Source: Luteipulveratus mongoliensis (GTDB lineage: Bacteria > Actinomycetota > Actinomycetes > Actinomycetales > Dermatophilaceae). Taken from it: DNA of 64,000 bases. Each line of letters starts with the position of its first letter. The first letter of the stretch is position 1. The notes under the pieces were generated by a model. That model did not search any database. It was not told the DNA's origin and was given only the letters and a program-made list of their open reading frames with translations. This document shows positions 16,399 to 25,071 of this stretch, piece after piece. The stretch lies in NCBI RefSeq assembly GCF_001190945.1, contig NZ_CP011112.1:3534001-3598000 (forward strand), written 5' to 3'. Both the position numbers and the translations under genes were made by a program.

Positions 16399-18195
16399 AT
16401 GCCAGCCAGCAAGGTCCAGCACGCGATCCAGGCGACGTTCGACGACCTGGGTACGCCGCTGCACGACGTCACCTTCGTGGTGGTCGACCTTGAGACCACA
16501 GGCGGCAGCCCGGTCGCCTCCGAGATCACCGAGGTCGGTGCGGTGAAGGTCCGCGCCGGAGAGGTGCTCGGGGAGTTCCAGACCCTCGTCAACCCCGGTC
16601 TGCCGATCCCCGCGTTCATCTCGGTGCTCACCGGCATCACCGACCGCATGGTGGCGTCCGCGCCTCGGATCGACTCGGTCCTGCCGTCCTTCCTCGAGTT
16701 CGCCAAGGGCTCGGTGCTGGTCGCCCACAACGCGCCCTTCGACATCACGTTCCTCAAGGCGGCGACGTCCCGTCTGGGTCTGGAGTGGCCCGGACATGCG
16801 GTCGTCGACACCGCTCATCTGGCCCGCCAGCTGGTCACCCGCGACGAGGCGCCCAACCGCAAGCTCGGCACGCTGGCCCAGCTGTTCGGCGCGGCGACGA
16901 CTCCCGACCACCGGGCCCTGCACGACGCCCAGGCGACCGTGGACGTGCTGCACGCGCTCATGGGTCGGGTCGGCAACCTCGGCGTGACGACGCTGGAGGA
17001 GCTGCAGTCGTTCACGTCCCGGGTCAGCCCGCAGCAGCGCCGCAAGCGGTTCCTGGCCGACAACCTCCCGTCCGCGCCCGGTGTCTACATCTTCAAGGAC
17101 GGTCAGCAACGACCGCTGTACGTCGGCACGTCGGTCGACATCCGCCGCCGGGTCCGCACCTACTTCACGTCCAGTGAGCAGCGCACCCGGATGGCCGAGA
17201 TGGTCGGCATCGCCGAGAGCATCACGCCGATCGTGTGCGCCACCCCGCTCGAGGCGGAGGTGCGCGAGCTGCGGCTGATCGCCGAGCACAAGCCGCGCTA
17301 CAACCGGCGATCGCGCTTCCCGGAGAAGGCCGTGTGGGTCAAGCTCACCGTCGAGCCCTTTCCGCGGCTGTCCGTGGTCAAGGAGGTGCGGGACGACGGT
17401 GCTCAGTACGTCGGTCCGTTCGGGTCACGCAACCAGGCGCAGGACGCGGTCGCCGCACTCCACGAGGTGGTCCCGCTGCGGCAGTGCACCGTGCGGATGT
17501 CGGTTCGGGGCACGGGCAGCGCCTGCGTCCTCGCCGAGATGGGGCGGTGTGGCGCCCCGTGCACGGGCGCCCAGTCCCCGGAGTCCTACGACGAGGTCGT
17601 GCAGCGAGCCGCCGACGCGCTGAGCGGCGACGTGCGGCACGTCGTGGAGGCGCTCGAGGAGCGGATGAGCGTGCTGGCCGGCAGAGAGCGCTTCGAGGAT
17701 GCCGGCCACCTGCGCGACCGCCTGATGGCTCTGGTCCGAGCGGCGGCGCGGGCTCAACGGATTCGGCCGCTGGCGGCCAGCCCCGAAGTCGTCGCGGCAC
17801 GGCGGGTCGAGCAGGGCGGCTGGGAGATCGTCTGCGTACGTTTCGGTCGCCTCGCGGCGACCACCACGACGGCTCCTGGGGCTGACCCCATGCCGGTCAT
17901 CGAGGCGCTGCGCGTCGGTGCCGAAGACGTACTGCCGGGGATCGCTCCGGCGCCGGCGGCCCTCCCCGAGGAGACCGAGAAGGTCCTGCGCTGGTTGGAG
18001 TCGCCGGGCGTCCGCATGGTTCACGTCGACGGCGAGTGGACTTGCCCGATGCACGGCGCGGGCGGTGCACGCGACCGACTGGAGCCGATGCTGCGCGCTC
18101 GCGAGGAGGTCGCCGGCTTCGGTGAGGCACCTGGCCGCTCACTCCACCGCCCTCCGGGCGCGGTGGCGTCGGGCCGCTCCGGGCGGCTTGGCTAG
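16399..18195 (+). CDS. DEDDh exonuclease fused to UvrC N-terminal (GIY-YIG) half
   Basis: A 598-residue two-part nuclease matching Rv2191. The N-terminal domain (about 25-190) is a DnaQ-like 3'-5' exonuclease: Exo I VVDLETTGG, Exo II HNAPFDITFL and Exo III HRALHDAQATVD. The second part begins at about residue 225 with a GIY-YIG domain (APGVYIFKD...PLYVGTSVDIRRRVRTYF), a UvrC-type cysteine motif (CVLAEMGRCGAPC) and a UVR motif (about 430-465, LAGRERFEDAGHLRDRL) that in UvrC contacts UvrB. The UvrC C-terminal RNase H-like nuclease and HhH domains are missing. Likely a repair nuclease acting at 3' incision sites, with the exonuclease trimming; this combination of roles is inference. Confidence 0.88.
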   Translation: MPASKVQHAIQATFDDLGTPLHDVTFVVVDLETTGGSPVASEITEVGAVKVRAGEVLGEFQTLVNPGLPIPAFISVLTGITDRMVASAPRIDSVLPSFLEFAKGSVLVAHNAPFDITFLKAATSRLGLEWPGHAVVDTAHLARQLVTRDEAPNRKLGTLAQLFGAATTPDHRALHDAQATVDVLHALMGRVGNLGVTTLEELQSFTSRVSPQQRRKRFLADNLPSAPGVYIFKDGQQRPLYVGTSVDIRRRVRTYFTSSEQRTRMAEMVGIAESITPIVCATPLEAEVRELRLIAEHKPRYNRRSRFPEKAVWVKLTVEPFPRLSVVKEVRDDGAQYVGPFGSRNQAQDAVAALHEVVPLRQCTVRMSVRGTGSACVLAEMGRCGAPCTGAQSPESYDEVVQRAADALSGDVRHVVEALEERMSVLAGRERFEDAGHLRDRLMALVRAAARAQRIRPLAASPEVVAARRVEQGGWEIVCVRFGRLAATTTTAPGADPMPVIEALRVGAEDVLPGIAPAPAALPEETEKVLRWLESPGVRMVHVDGEWTCPMHGAGGARDRLEPMLRAREEVAGFGEAPGRSLHRPPGAVASGRSGRLG

Positions 18196-18198
18196 GGT
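18193..18198 (+). promoter_or_regulatory. Leaderless -10 box for the RAM-domain gene
   Basis: TAGGGT overlaps the stop codon of the previous gene and lies six bases before GTG 18205. Confidence 0.5.
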
Positions 18199-18204
18199 GG
18201 GCAC

Positions 18205-18483
18205 GTGATCTCCGCCATCGTCCTGATCAATGCCGATGTCAACCGCATCCCCGAGGTCGCTCAGGCGATCGCCGAGATCGAGGGGGTCAGCGAGGTCTAC
18301 TCCGTGACAGGCAACGTCGACCTGATCGCTGTGGCCAAGGTCGCGCGGCACGAAGACTTCGCCGACGTGATCGCCGACCGCCTCAACAAGGTCGAAGGCG
18401 TGCGCGACACGCAGACCCACATCGCGTTCCGCACCTACTCCGCCGACGACCTCGGCGCGGCCTTCAGCATCGGCAACGACTGA
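18205..18483 (+). CDS. Stand-alone Lrp/AsnC ligand-binding (RAM) domain protein
   Basis: A 92-residue protein consisting only of the RAM domain of the Lrp/AsnC family (ISAIVLINADVNRIPEVAQAI...VSEVYSVTGNVDLIAVAKV...GVRDTQTHIAFRTY). No helix-turn-helix is present and there is no room for one, as the start is fixed by a leaderless -10 box. RAM domains bind amino acids or form oligomeric rings; stand-alone versions may modulate full-length Lrp proteins or sense a ligand independently. It is convergent with trpD, and tryptophan or related amino acids are an attractive but unproven ligand. Confidence 0.85.
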   Translation: MISAIVLINADVNRIPEVAQAIAEIEGVSEVYSVTGNVDLIAVAKVARHEDFADVIADRLNKVEGVRDTQTHIAFRTYSADDLGAAFSIGND

Positions 18484-18504
18484 GTCGTCCGCGTCTCTGC
18501 GCAG

Positions 18505-19590
18505 TCAGCCGGCGGCTGCGACTGCCGCGCTGGCGCGTACCCAGCGGTCCAGGGCTTGCGCCGCGGCACCGCGATCGATGGTCTCCTGAGCGACCTGGAT
18601 GCCGGCCCGCACCAATGAGGTGAGGTCGTCGTACCCGCCGAACTGCCCTTCCTTGCCGTCGAGCAAGGTCAGGCCGATCGCCATCCCGGCATTGAGCACC
18701 ACCGCGTCCCGTACCGGCCCGGTCGACCCCGCGAACACCTCGCGGGCCACCTGAGCGTTGTGGGCAGCATCGCCACCGCGCAACGCGGACAGCGGCGCGC
18801 GGTCGAGACCGAGCGCCGACGGGTCGAGCTCGAGCTCACTGACGGAGCCGTCACGAACCCACCAGACCTGTGAGGTCGTGGACAGCGTCAGCTCATCCAG
18901 ACCGTCATCGCCACGGAAGACGGCTGCGTCCCGACCACGGCCGGCGAAGACCTCGGCGATGAACGGCGCCATCCGGCCGTCGGCGACACCGGTTGCGGAG
19001 TAGCGAGGTTGTCCGGGGTTGGTGAGCGGCCCCAACACGTTGAAGGCCGTGGGGATGCCCAGAGCCCGACGGACGGTGCCGGCATGTCGGAACGACGGGT
19101 GGAAAGTCTGTGCGAAGCAGAACGTGATGCCTGCCTGCTCGACGACCTGACGTACCTGCTCGGGCGTGAGATCGAGTCGTACGCCGAGCGCTTCGAGCAC
19201 GTCGGCGGCTCCCGATGACGAGGACGCCGCCCGGTTGCCGTGCTTGACCACCTTGGCGCCCGACCCAGCGGCGACGACAGCCGCCATGGTCGAGATGTTG
19301 ACGGTGTGCGCCTGGTCGCCGCCGGTCCCGACGATGTCGAGCGTGGTGCCCGGCACATCGATACGGAGGGCGTGCCCGAGCATCCCGTCGGCGAGGCCAC
19401 GCATCTCGGCTGCCGTCTCGCCCTTGGCGCGTAGGGCCACGAGGAAGCCGGCCAGCTGTGCCGGCTCCGCCCGCTCGCTGAGGACCTGATCCATGACCCA
19501 CTGCGTGTCGTCGGCAGTCAGGTCGTGACCGGCGAGCAGGGCCGTCAGCACGCTGGGCCAGGTCCGCTCGGCCGGCTGCTGATCAGCCAT
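18505..19590 (-). CDS. trpD: Anthranilate phosphoribosyltransferase
   Basis: Transfers phosphoribose from PRPP to anthranilate, second step of tryptophan synthesis. The 361-residue protein has the PRPP motif GTGGDQAHTVNIST (about residue 92), KHGNRAASSSSGAADVLEALG and FNVLGPLTNP. ATG 19590 lies two bases after the stop of the receiver-like gene, so the two form an operon; the open frame further upstream (to 19776) is antisense-type. Gene order next to ctaE matches Rv2192c. Other trp genes are not in the window. Confidence 0.93.
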   Translation of the reverse strand: MADQQPAERTWPSVLTALLAGHDLTADDTQWVMDQVLSERAEPAQLAGFLVALRAKGETAAEMRGLADGMLGHALRIDVPGTTLDIVGTGGDQAHTVNISTMAAVVAAGSGAKVVKHGNRAASSSSGAADVLEALGVRLDLTPEQVRQVVEQAGITFCFAQTFHPSFRHAGTVRRALGIPTAFNVLGPLTNPGQPRYSATGVADGRMAPFIAEVFAGRGRDAAVFRGDDGLDELTLSTTSQVWWVRDGSVSELELDPSALGLDRAPLSALRGGDAAHNAQVAREVFAGSTGPVRDAVVLNAGMAIGLTLLDGKEGQFGGYDDLTSLVRAGIQVAQETIDRGAAAQALDRWVRASAAVAAAG

Positions 19591-19592
19591 CG

Positions 19593-20018
19593 TCAGGGAG
19601 TGGCGACGAGACGCCGCGCCACGTCGGCGATCGTCGCGCCCAGCGTGAGCGGGTCGATCGGGTGCGGCACAGCGGCATCGGCCAGCGACCACGAGGCCAG
19701 CCACGCATCCTGCGGTCGGCCGGTGAGCACGATGACGGGCGGGCAGTCGAAGATCTCGTTCTTGAGCTGACGGCACAGACCCATGCCACCCACCGGGGTG
19801 GCCTCACCGTCGAGCAGGAGGACGTCGTACCCGCCGGCCTCCACCGCCTCGATCACGGCAGGAGCCGTCGCGCACTCACGCCACCGCTCGATCTCGACGT
19901 CCTTAGCAGGTCGACGGCCGACCCCGACGCGGACAGCGTCTCGGGTCGCGATGTCGTCGCTGTAGAGGAGGACCGACAGGCTGCGTATGGTCGAGGGCAC
20001 GGGAGCGGTCGAGGGCAT
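19593..20018 (-). CDS. Receiver-like (pseudo-receiver) protein
   Basis: A 141-residue single-domain protein with a CheY-like layout: [15 protein letters not shown] (acidic pair), [15 protein letters not shown] (phospho-acceptor Asp position) and [14 protein letters not shown] (Thr after beta-4). The conserved Lys after beta-5 is replaced: the segment reads [12 protein letters not shown], so phosphotransfer chemistry is doubtful. No output domain follows. It is the first gene of a two-gene unit with trpD. ATG 20018 has a leaderless -10 box seven bases upstream. Similar proteins occupy this place in other actinobacteria by recollection; role unknown. Confidence 0.75.
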   Translation of the reverse strand: MPSTAPVPSTIRSLSVLLYSDDIATRDAVRVGVGRRPAKDVEIERWRECATAPAVIEAVEAGGYDVLLLDGEATPVGGMGLCRQLKNEIFDCPPVIVLTGRPQDAWLASWSLADAAVPHPIDPLTLGATIADVARRLVATP

Positions 20019-20025
20019 GCCCGCG

Positions 20026-20031
20026 ATGCTA
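20026..20031 (-). promoter_or_regulatory. Leaderless -10 box for the receiver-trpD unit
   Basis: Minus-strand TAGCAT lies seven bases before ATG 20018. Confidence 0.5.
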
Positions 20032-20207
20032 CCCACCCCGCTGCGGAACCTTCGCCTGACCCAAGGCGTTTCGGACGGCGAAGGGGTACTGCCCGACAGC
20101 CCGTCGTACTACGCTGTGTCGTATGCGATGTCGCACCGCAGGCCCGGCCTTCCGGGAATCCGCGTGCCCGGCGGGGGGTCGTGCGCACACGGCCGCAGGG
20201 ATAGGGC

Positions 20208-20213
20208 CATAAT
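20208..20213 (+). promoter_or_regulatory. Possible -10 box for ctaE-qcrCAB
   Basis: CATAAT lies seven bases before GTG 20221, the same geometry as the leaderless genes here, although the first base is C. The remaining upstream gap (20032-20207) shows no other convincing signal. Confidence 0.4.
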
Positions 20214-20220
20214 GACCGAC

Positions 20221-20871
20221 GTGGCGACCGCGACTGCTCAGACGAGCCAACATGGAATCCCTGCCGGACACGGACCAGTCACCCGACCGAACATGACGGC
20301 CGTCGGCACGATGGTCTGGCTCGCCAGCGAGCTCATGTTCTTCGCGGGACTGTTCGCGATGTACTTCACGATCCGGTCAGTGGCACCGGAGCTCTGGACC
20401 AAGAACACCGAGGTCCTCAACGTCCCGTACGCACTCGCCAACACCCTGATCCTGGTGATCTCCTCGATCTGGTGCCAGCTGGGCGTCTTCAAGGCTGAGC
20501 AGGGTGTGCCGTTCCGCACGGGCAAGCTGCGGCAGGTCAGCCAGTGGGGCATGCGTGAGTGGTACGTCCTGACCTACCTGTTCGGCGCGACATTCGTCGC
20601 CGGTCAGGTCATGGAGTACTCCGAGCTCGTCGGCGAGGGAGTCCGTCTCGACTCCGACGCGTACGGCTCGATGTTCTACCTCACCACCGGCTTCCACGGC
20701 CTGCACGTGACCGGCGGCCTCCTGGCCTTCCTGCTGATCATCGGACGCACCTTCACGTCCCGGAAGTACACCCACCACCAGGCGACCGGCGCCATCGTGA
20801 CCAGCTACTACTGGCACTTCGTCGATGTGGTCTGGATCGCGCTGTTCGCGACCATCTACCTCCTGCAGTAG
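20221..20871 (+). CDS. ctaE: Cytochrome c oxidase subunit III
   Basis: Integral membrane subunit of the aa3-type oxidase. The 216-residue product starts with a short hydrophilic segment, then [26 protein letters not shown] (TM1) and four further TM helices, the five-helix short form found in actinobacteria; [13 protein letters not shown] and the C-terminal [14 protein letters not shown] are family signatures. GTG 20221 is preferred because a -10-like CATAAT is positioned for leaderless expression; ATG 20212 (three residues longer) is the alternative. It heads the ctaE-qcrC-qcrA-qcrB operon, matching Rv2193-Rv2196. Confidence 0.93.
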   Translation: MATATAQTSQHGIPAGHGPVTRPNMTAVGTMVWLASELMFFAGLFAMYFTIRSVAPELWTKNTEVLNVPYALANTLILVISSIWCQLGVFKAEQGVPFRTGKLRQVSQWGMREWYVLTYLFGATFVAGQVMEYSELVGEGVRLDSDAYGSMFYLTTGFHGLHVTGGLLAFLLIIGRTFTSRKYTHHQATGAIVTSYYWHFVDVVWIALFATIYLLQ

Positions 20872-20926
20872 GCGCCATGACCAGCCGCCGACTCGCACTC
20901 CGTTCCGACGACGACAGGACAACGAC

Positions 20927-21706
20927 GTGAGCTCCCTCGCCGCTCGCCGCCGACACCCAGCAGCCATCGTGGTGGTGCTGCTGCTGGGACTGGTCGTGAC
21001 TGGTGGCCTTTACGCCGCGCTCGCACCCAAGGACGCCAAGGCGTCCACCGCGACCGCCGATGACGTGAACGCCGGCAAGCGTCTCTTCCTGGCCAACTGC
21101 GCCACCTGCCACGGCACCAACGCCAACGGCACCAACGCCGGCCCCTCGCTCGTGGGTGTCGGTGCGGCCGCGGTCGACTTCCAGGTCGGCACCGGTCGGA
21201 TGCCGTTGACGCAGCCCGGTGTCCAGGCGGGCCGTAACAAGGTCACGATGGACGCCAACCAGACCAAGCAGCTCGCGGCCTACGTCGCCTCGCTCGGCCC
21301 CGGCCCGGCAGTGCCCGCGGAGGAATACACCAAGGGCGGCGGCAACATCGCCAAGGGCGGTGAGCTGTTCCGCGTCAACTGCGCGATGTGCCACAACTTC
21401 GCCGGCTCCGGTGGCGCGCTGACGCGCGGCAAGTACGCACCGGCCCTGCGCGGTATCGAGGGCAAGCACGTCTACGAGGCCATGCTGACCGGCCCGCAGT
21501 CGATGCCGGTCTTCAACGACAACAACCTCTCGCCAGAGGACAAGAACGACATCGTCAGCTACCTGCACAACGTCGACAGCGAGGCCAACGCCGGTGGTCA
21601 CAACCTCGGCAACATGGGCCCGGTCTCCGAGGGCTTGTTCGCCTGGACGATCGGCATCGGCGTGCTCATCGGTGCGGCGATCTGGCTGGGACGGAAGGCT
21701 GCCTGA
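20927..21706 (+). CDS. qcrC: Cytochrome bc1 complex diheme cytochrome c subunit
   Basis: Carries electrons from the Rieske centre to the aa3 oxidase in the actinobacterial bc1-aa3 supercomplex, replacing soluble cytochrome c. The 259-residue protein has an N-terminal TM anchor (about 13-31), two c-type heme sites CATCH (58-62) and CAMCH (152-156), each with a downstream Met ligand candidate, and a C-terminal TM helix (about 238-255). GTG 20927 gives the usual short cytoplasmic start. The TGA overlaps the qcrA ATG by one base. Confidence 0.94.
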   Translation: MSSLAARRRHPAAIVVVLLLGLVVTGGLYAALAPKDAKASTATADDVNAGKRLFLANCATCHGTNANGTNAGPSLVGVGAAAVDFQVGTGRMPLTQPGVQAGRNKVTMDANQTKQLAAYVASLGPGPAVPAEEYTKGGGNIAKGGELFRVNCAMCHNFAGSGGALTRGKYAPALRGIEGKHVYEAMLTGPQSMPVFNDNNLSPEDKNDIVSYLHNVDSEANAGGHNLGNMGPVSEGLFAWTIGIGVLIGAAIWLGRKAA

Positions 21707-22809
21707 TGAGTGAGCACGACCAGAACCTTCCTGCCGAGAGCCACGGCTCCTCGGTCGTCAACCTGGCCGACGGCCACGTGGAGGGCACCGGCCAGCTGCC
21801 CGCCCGGTTCGAAAACCCTGGCTTTCCACCGCACGTCCACCGGCACGGTGACGACGACGAGGCTGCTGCACGGCGCTCAGAGCGCCAGGTCGCAGGCCTG
21901 TTCGGCATGTCGATGCTGGCGACGGTGGCCTTCGCGGTCGCCTACTTCGCCATCGATGACAACGAGGTTGTCAGCCTGCCGATGATCGGCGAGACCAACG
22001 CGCTGCACGTCGCGCTCGGCGTCTCGCTCGGACTTTCGCTCCTGGGCATCGGCCTCGGCGCGGTGCACTGGGCCAAGACGCTGATGTCCGATGAGGAGAT
22101 CGTCGAGGAGCGCCACGTGCTGCGCTCGGACGACGAGGCCCGACAGGGTGCGCTCGAGGTCGTCGACTACGGCGCCGAGACCTCACAGATCAAGCGTCGC
22201 CCGCTGATCAAGTACAGCCTGGGTGGTGCGCTCGGCCTGTTCGCGGTGCCGCTCGGCCTGCAGCTGGTCGGCTCGCTCGGTCCGCTCCCCCACAACGACC
22301 TCTCGACCACGCTGTGGAGCACCCGGATCGGCCAGCGGGACGGCAAGGGCGGCAAGAAGCGTCGCCTGATGCGCGATCCGGAGGGCACCGCGATCCGCCT
22401 GTCCGACGTGACGCTGGGCTCGGTCTTCCACGTGCTGCCCGAGGGCATCAACGAGACCAAGGAGCCGCTCAACGAGAAGGTCAAGGCCTCCGTGATCCTC
22501 GTGCGCCTCGAGGAGTCCCTGATCAAGAGCCAGCGACAGCGTGACTGGGGTGTCGACGGCGTCGTCGCCTACTCCAAGATCTGCACGCACGTCGGGTGCC
22601 CGGTCGGCCTCTACGAGCAGCAGACCCACCACCTGCTGTGCCCGTGCCACCAGTCGACGTTCGACATGACCGAGGACTGCAAGGTCATCTTCGGTCCGGC
22701 CAAGCGGCCCTTGCCGCAGCTGAAGATCTCCGTTGATACTGAGGGTTACCTCCAGGCCGACCAGGGCTTCGCCGAGCCCGTCGGTCCGAGTTTCTGGGAG
22801 CGTGGATGA
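21706..22809 (+). CDS. qcrA: Cytochrome bc1 complex Rieske iron-sulfur subunit
   Basis: Rieske [2Fe-2S] protein of 367 residues. The actinobacterial form has three N-terminal TM helices: about 65-85 (GLFGMSMLATVAFAVAYF), about 105-122 and about 170-188. The cluster is bound by CTHVGC (two residues of Cys/His) and CPCHQSTFD in the C-terminal periplasmic domain. ATG 21706 overlaps the qcrC stop (TGATGA) and the 3' end overlaps qcrB by four bases (ATGA), showing strict coupling. Confidence 0.95.
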   Translation: MSEHDQNLPAESHGSSVVNLADGHVEGTGQLPARFENPGFPPHVHRHGDDDEAAARRSERQVAGLFGMSMLATVAFAVAYFAIDDNEVVSLPMIGETNALHVALGVSLGLSLLGIGLGAVHWAKTLMSDEEIVEERHVLRSDDEARQGALEVVDYGAETSQIKRRPLIKYSLGGALGLFAVPLGLQLVGSLGPLPHNDLSTTLWSTRIGQRDGKGGKKRRLMRDPEGTAIRLSDVTLGSVFHVLPEGINETKEPLNEKVKASVILVRLEESLIKSQRQRDWGVDGVVAYSKICTHVGCPVGLYEQQTHHLLCPCHQSTFDMTEDCKVIFGPAKRPLPQLKISVDTEGYLQADQGFAEPVGPSFWERG

Positions 22810-24608
22810 GCACCGACAGCCCCGCACGCAGCGCCGACGCGTTGCGCAAGGACGACGACACGAAGGCTCCGGCCAAGGCAGGCGGCGGCGCGGTAGGCGC
22901 CCTGTCCAACTGGGTCGACGAGCGGACCGGCACGGCCAAGGGCTTCCGGTACCTCATGAAGAAGGTCTTCCCGGACCACTGGTCGTTCATGCTCGGCGAG
23001 ATCGCCATGTACTCCCTGGTGATCCTGCTGCTGACCGGCACGTTCCTGACGTTCTGGTTCGTCCCGAGCGCCGGACACACGATCTACGACGGCAGCTACG
23101 AGCCGCTCAAGGGCATTCAGATGTCCGAGGCGTACGCCTCCACCGTGAACATCTCTTTCGATGTCAAGGGTGGGCTGATCATTCGGCAGATCCACCACTG
23201 GTCGGCGCTGCTGTTCATCGTCTCGATCATGCTGCACATGTTCCGCGTGTTCTTCACGGGCGCTTTCCGCAAGCCGCGTGAGATCAACTGGATCATCGGC
23301 CTCAACCTGCTGATGCTCGCGCTGGTCGAAGGCTTCGCCGGCTACTCGCTGCCGGACGACCTGCTCTCCGGCACCGGCCTACGAGCCGCACAGGGCTTCA
23401 TGCTCTCCATCCCCGTGCTCGGCTCCTACATCTCCTACATGGTGTTCGGCGGCGGCTTCCCGGGCGAGGAGATCATCCCGCGCCTATTCACCGTCCACGT
23501 GCTGCTGCTGCCCGCGATCATCGTCGGGCTGTTCACCGCGCACATCATCCTGGTGATGGTGCACAAGCACACCCAGTACCCCGGCCCGGGCCGCTCCGAG
23601 AAGAACGTCGTCGGCTTCCCGATGATGCCGGTCTACCTGGCCAAGGCCGGTGGCTTCTTCTTCATCGTCTTCGGCATCACCTCGCTGATCGCGGGCCTGG
23701 TCACGATCAACCCGATCTGGGCGTACGGCCCCTACGAGCCGACGATGGTCACCGCCGGTGCGCAGCCGGACTGGTACATGGGCTTCGCCGACGGAGCCCT
23801 ACGACTACTCCCAGGATTCCTGGAGTTCAGCATCTTCGGCACCACGTGGAGCTTCAACATCTTCCTCGGTGCGATCGCACTGATCCCGGTGCTGTTCACG
23901 ATCGCCGGCGCATACCCGTTCCTCGAGGCGTGGGTCAAGGGAGACAAGCGCGAGCACCACCTGCTGGACCGCCCGCGCAACGCTCCGGTCCGGACGGCGC
24001 TGGGTATGGCGGCGATCAGCTTCTACAGCATCCTGTTCCTGGCTGCCGGCAACGACATCATCGCCATCAAGCTGCACCTGTCGATCAACGACATCACCAA
24101 CGGCCTGCGTGTGGCCTGCGTGGTGGCGCCGCCGCTGGTGTTCTGGGTGACCAAGCGGATCTGTCTGAGCCTGCAGCGTCGCGACCGCGACCTCGTCCTG
24201 CACGGCCGGGAGACCGGACGTATTGTGCGGACCGCGGACGGCAAGTTCTTCGAGGCTCACGAGCCGCTGGATGCCTACGCCCGTTGGCAGCTGGTGTCGT
24301 TCGAGACCAACCGACCGCTCGAGCTGTCCGAGGCTGCGGACGGCCACGGCGTACGCCGGCTGGGCGCGGCCAAGGAAGACCTGCGGGTCAAGCTGTCCAA
24401 CTTCTTCTTCAGCGACCGCATCGAGGCCGTCACACCGGCCGAGCTCGCCGCTGCGCACCATCACGGTGAGCACGAGGCGCTCGAGGCCACGGCCATCGAG
24501 GACAGTCACCCGGCGGAGTTCGGTGGACACCTGCACGGTGGCGCCGAGGAGATCACCGCCGGGCACGCGTACGGCCACGTCGGCGAGCACGCCGGCGATC
24601 GGGACTGA
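22806..24608 (+). CDS. qcrB: Cytochrome bc1 complex cytochrome b subunit
   Basis: Membrane subunit with the two quinone sites and hemes bL and bH. The 600-residue product has about eight TM helices; heme ligands are in HHWSALLFIVSIMLHMFRVF and the later HVLLLPAIIVGLFTAHI pair. PEWY of the Qo site is represented by the AQPDWYMGF region. After the last TM (about residue 450) there is a roughly 150-residue hydrophilic C-terminal extension rich in His and Glu at the end (AAHHHGEHEALEATA), a usual actinobacterial feature. It ends the operon and is followed by a strong terminator. Confidence 0.95.
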   Translation: MSTDSPARSADALRKDDDTKAPAKAGGGAVGALSNWVDERTGTAKGFRYLMKKVFPDHWSFMLGEIAMYSLVILLLTGTFLTFWFVPSAGHTIYDGSYEPLKGIQMSEAYASTVNISFDVKGGLIIRQIHHWSALLFIVSIMLHMFRVFFTGAFRKPREINWIIGLNLLMLALVEGFAGYSLPDDLLSGTGLRAAQGFMLSIPVLGSYISYMVFGGGFPGEEIIPRLFTVHVLLLPAIIVGLFTAHIILVMVHKHTQYPGPGRSEKNVVGFPMMPVYLAKAGGFFFIVFGITSLIAGLVTINPIWAYGPYEPTMVTAGAQPDWYMGFADGALRLLPGFLEFSIFGTTWSFNIFLGAIALIPVLFTIAGAYPFLEAWVKGDKREHHLLDRPRNAPVRTALGMAAISFYSILFLAAGNDIIAIKLHLSINDITNGLRVACVVAPPLVFWVTKRICLSLQRRDRDLVLHGRETGRIVRTADGKFFEAHEPLDAYARWQLVSFETNRPLELSEAADGHGVRRLGAAKEDLRVKLSNFFFSDRIEAVTPAELAAAHHHGEHEALEATAIEDSHPAEFGGHLHGGAEEITAGHAYGHVGEHAGDRD

Positions 24609-24623
24609 CGCCAGCTTCAGCAA

Positions 24624-24664
24624 CGAAGGGGCGGGACACCATGAGCTGGTGTCCCGCCCCTTCG
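24624..24664 (+). terminator. Strong terminator after qcrB
   Basis: An 18-base perfect stem (24624-24641 with 24647-24664) around a five-base loop, starting 15 bases after the qcrB stop codon. Confidence 0.85.
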
Positions 24665-24711
24665 TCGTCCCCCGTGCGGTCCCCTGTCCGGCCACGGGTG
24701 ACAATGTGCGC

Positions 24712-25068
24712 GTGGCTGTGACGATGAGCGATGCAGAGTTCGACGACCTGGTCGGAGAGGCGTTGGACCATGTGCCGCCGCAGTTCCTGGACCGGATGGA
24801 CAACGTGGCGATCCTCGTCGAGGACGAGTCACCGCCCGACGGCCCGACCCTCCTCGGTCTCTACCAAGGCACTCCCCTGCCCGAGCGCATCGGCGGCTAC
24901 GGCTACGGCACGATGCCTGACCGCATCACGATCTTCCGAGGGCCGCTGAAGAGGATGTGCCGCGACGCGGAGCATCTACGCCAGCAGATCACGGTCACGG
25001 TCGTCCACGAGCTCGGTCACCACTTCGGGATTGACGACGACCGCCTGCACGAGCTCGGCTGGGGATAG
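24712..25068 (+). CDS. Small zincin-like metallopeptidase family protein
   Basis: A 118-residue minimal zincin family protein. It ends with the family signature VTVVHELGHHFGIDDDRLHELGWG, in which HExxH and a downstream Asp/His can bind zinc; upstream DNVAILVEDE and LLGLYQGTPL are also typical. Enzyme activity has not been shown for the family as far as I know. Start is ambiguous: GTG 24712 gives VAVTMSDAEFDDLV and has GACAAT six bases upstream in the leaderless position; ATG 24724 is an alternative. It ends three bases before the LysR gene. Confidence 0.8.
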   Translation: MAVTMSDAEFDDLVGEALDHVPPQFLDRMDNVAILVEDESPPDGPTLLGLYQGTPLPERIGGYGYGTMPDRITIFRGPLKRMCRDAEHLRQQITVTVVHELGHHFGIDDDRLHELGWG

Positions 25069-25071
25069 CCG

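Noticed and set aside
24223-24711. Upstream extension of the zincin gene
   Set aside because: This stretch is antisense or out-of-frame within the qcrB C-terminus; the family starts near residue MSDAEFDDLV.
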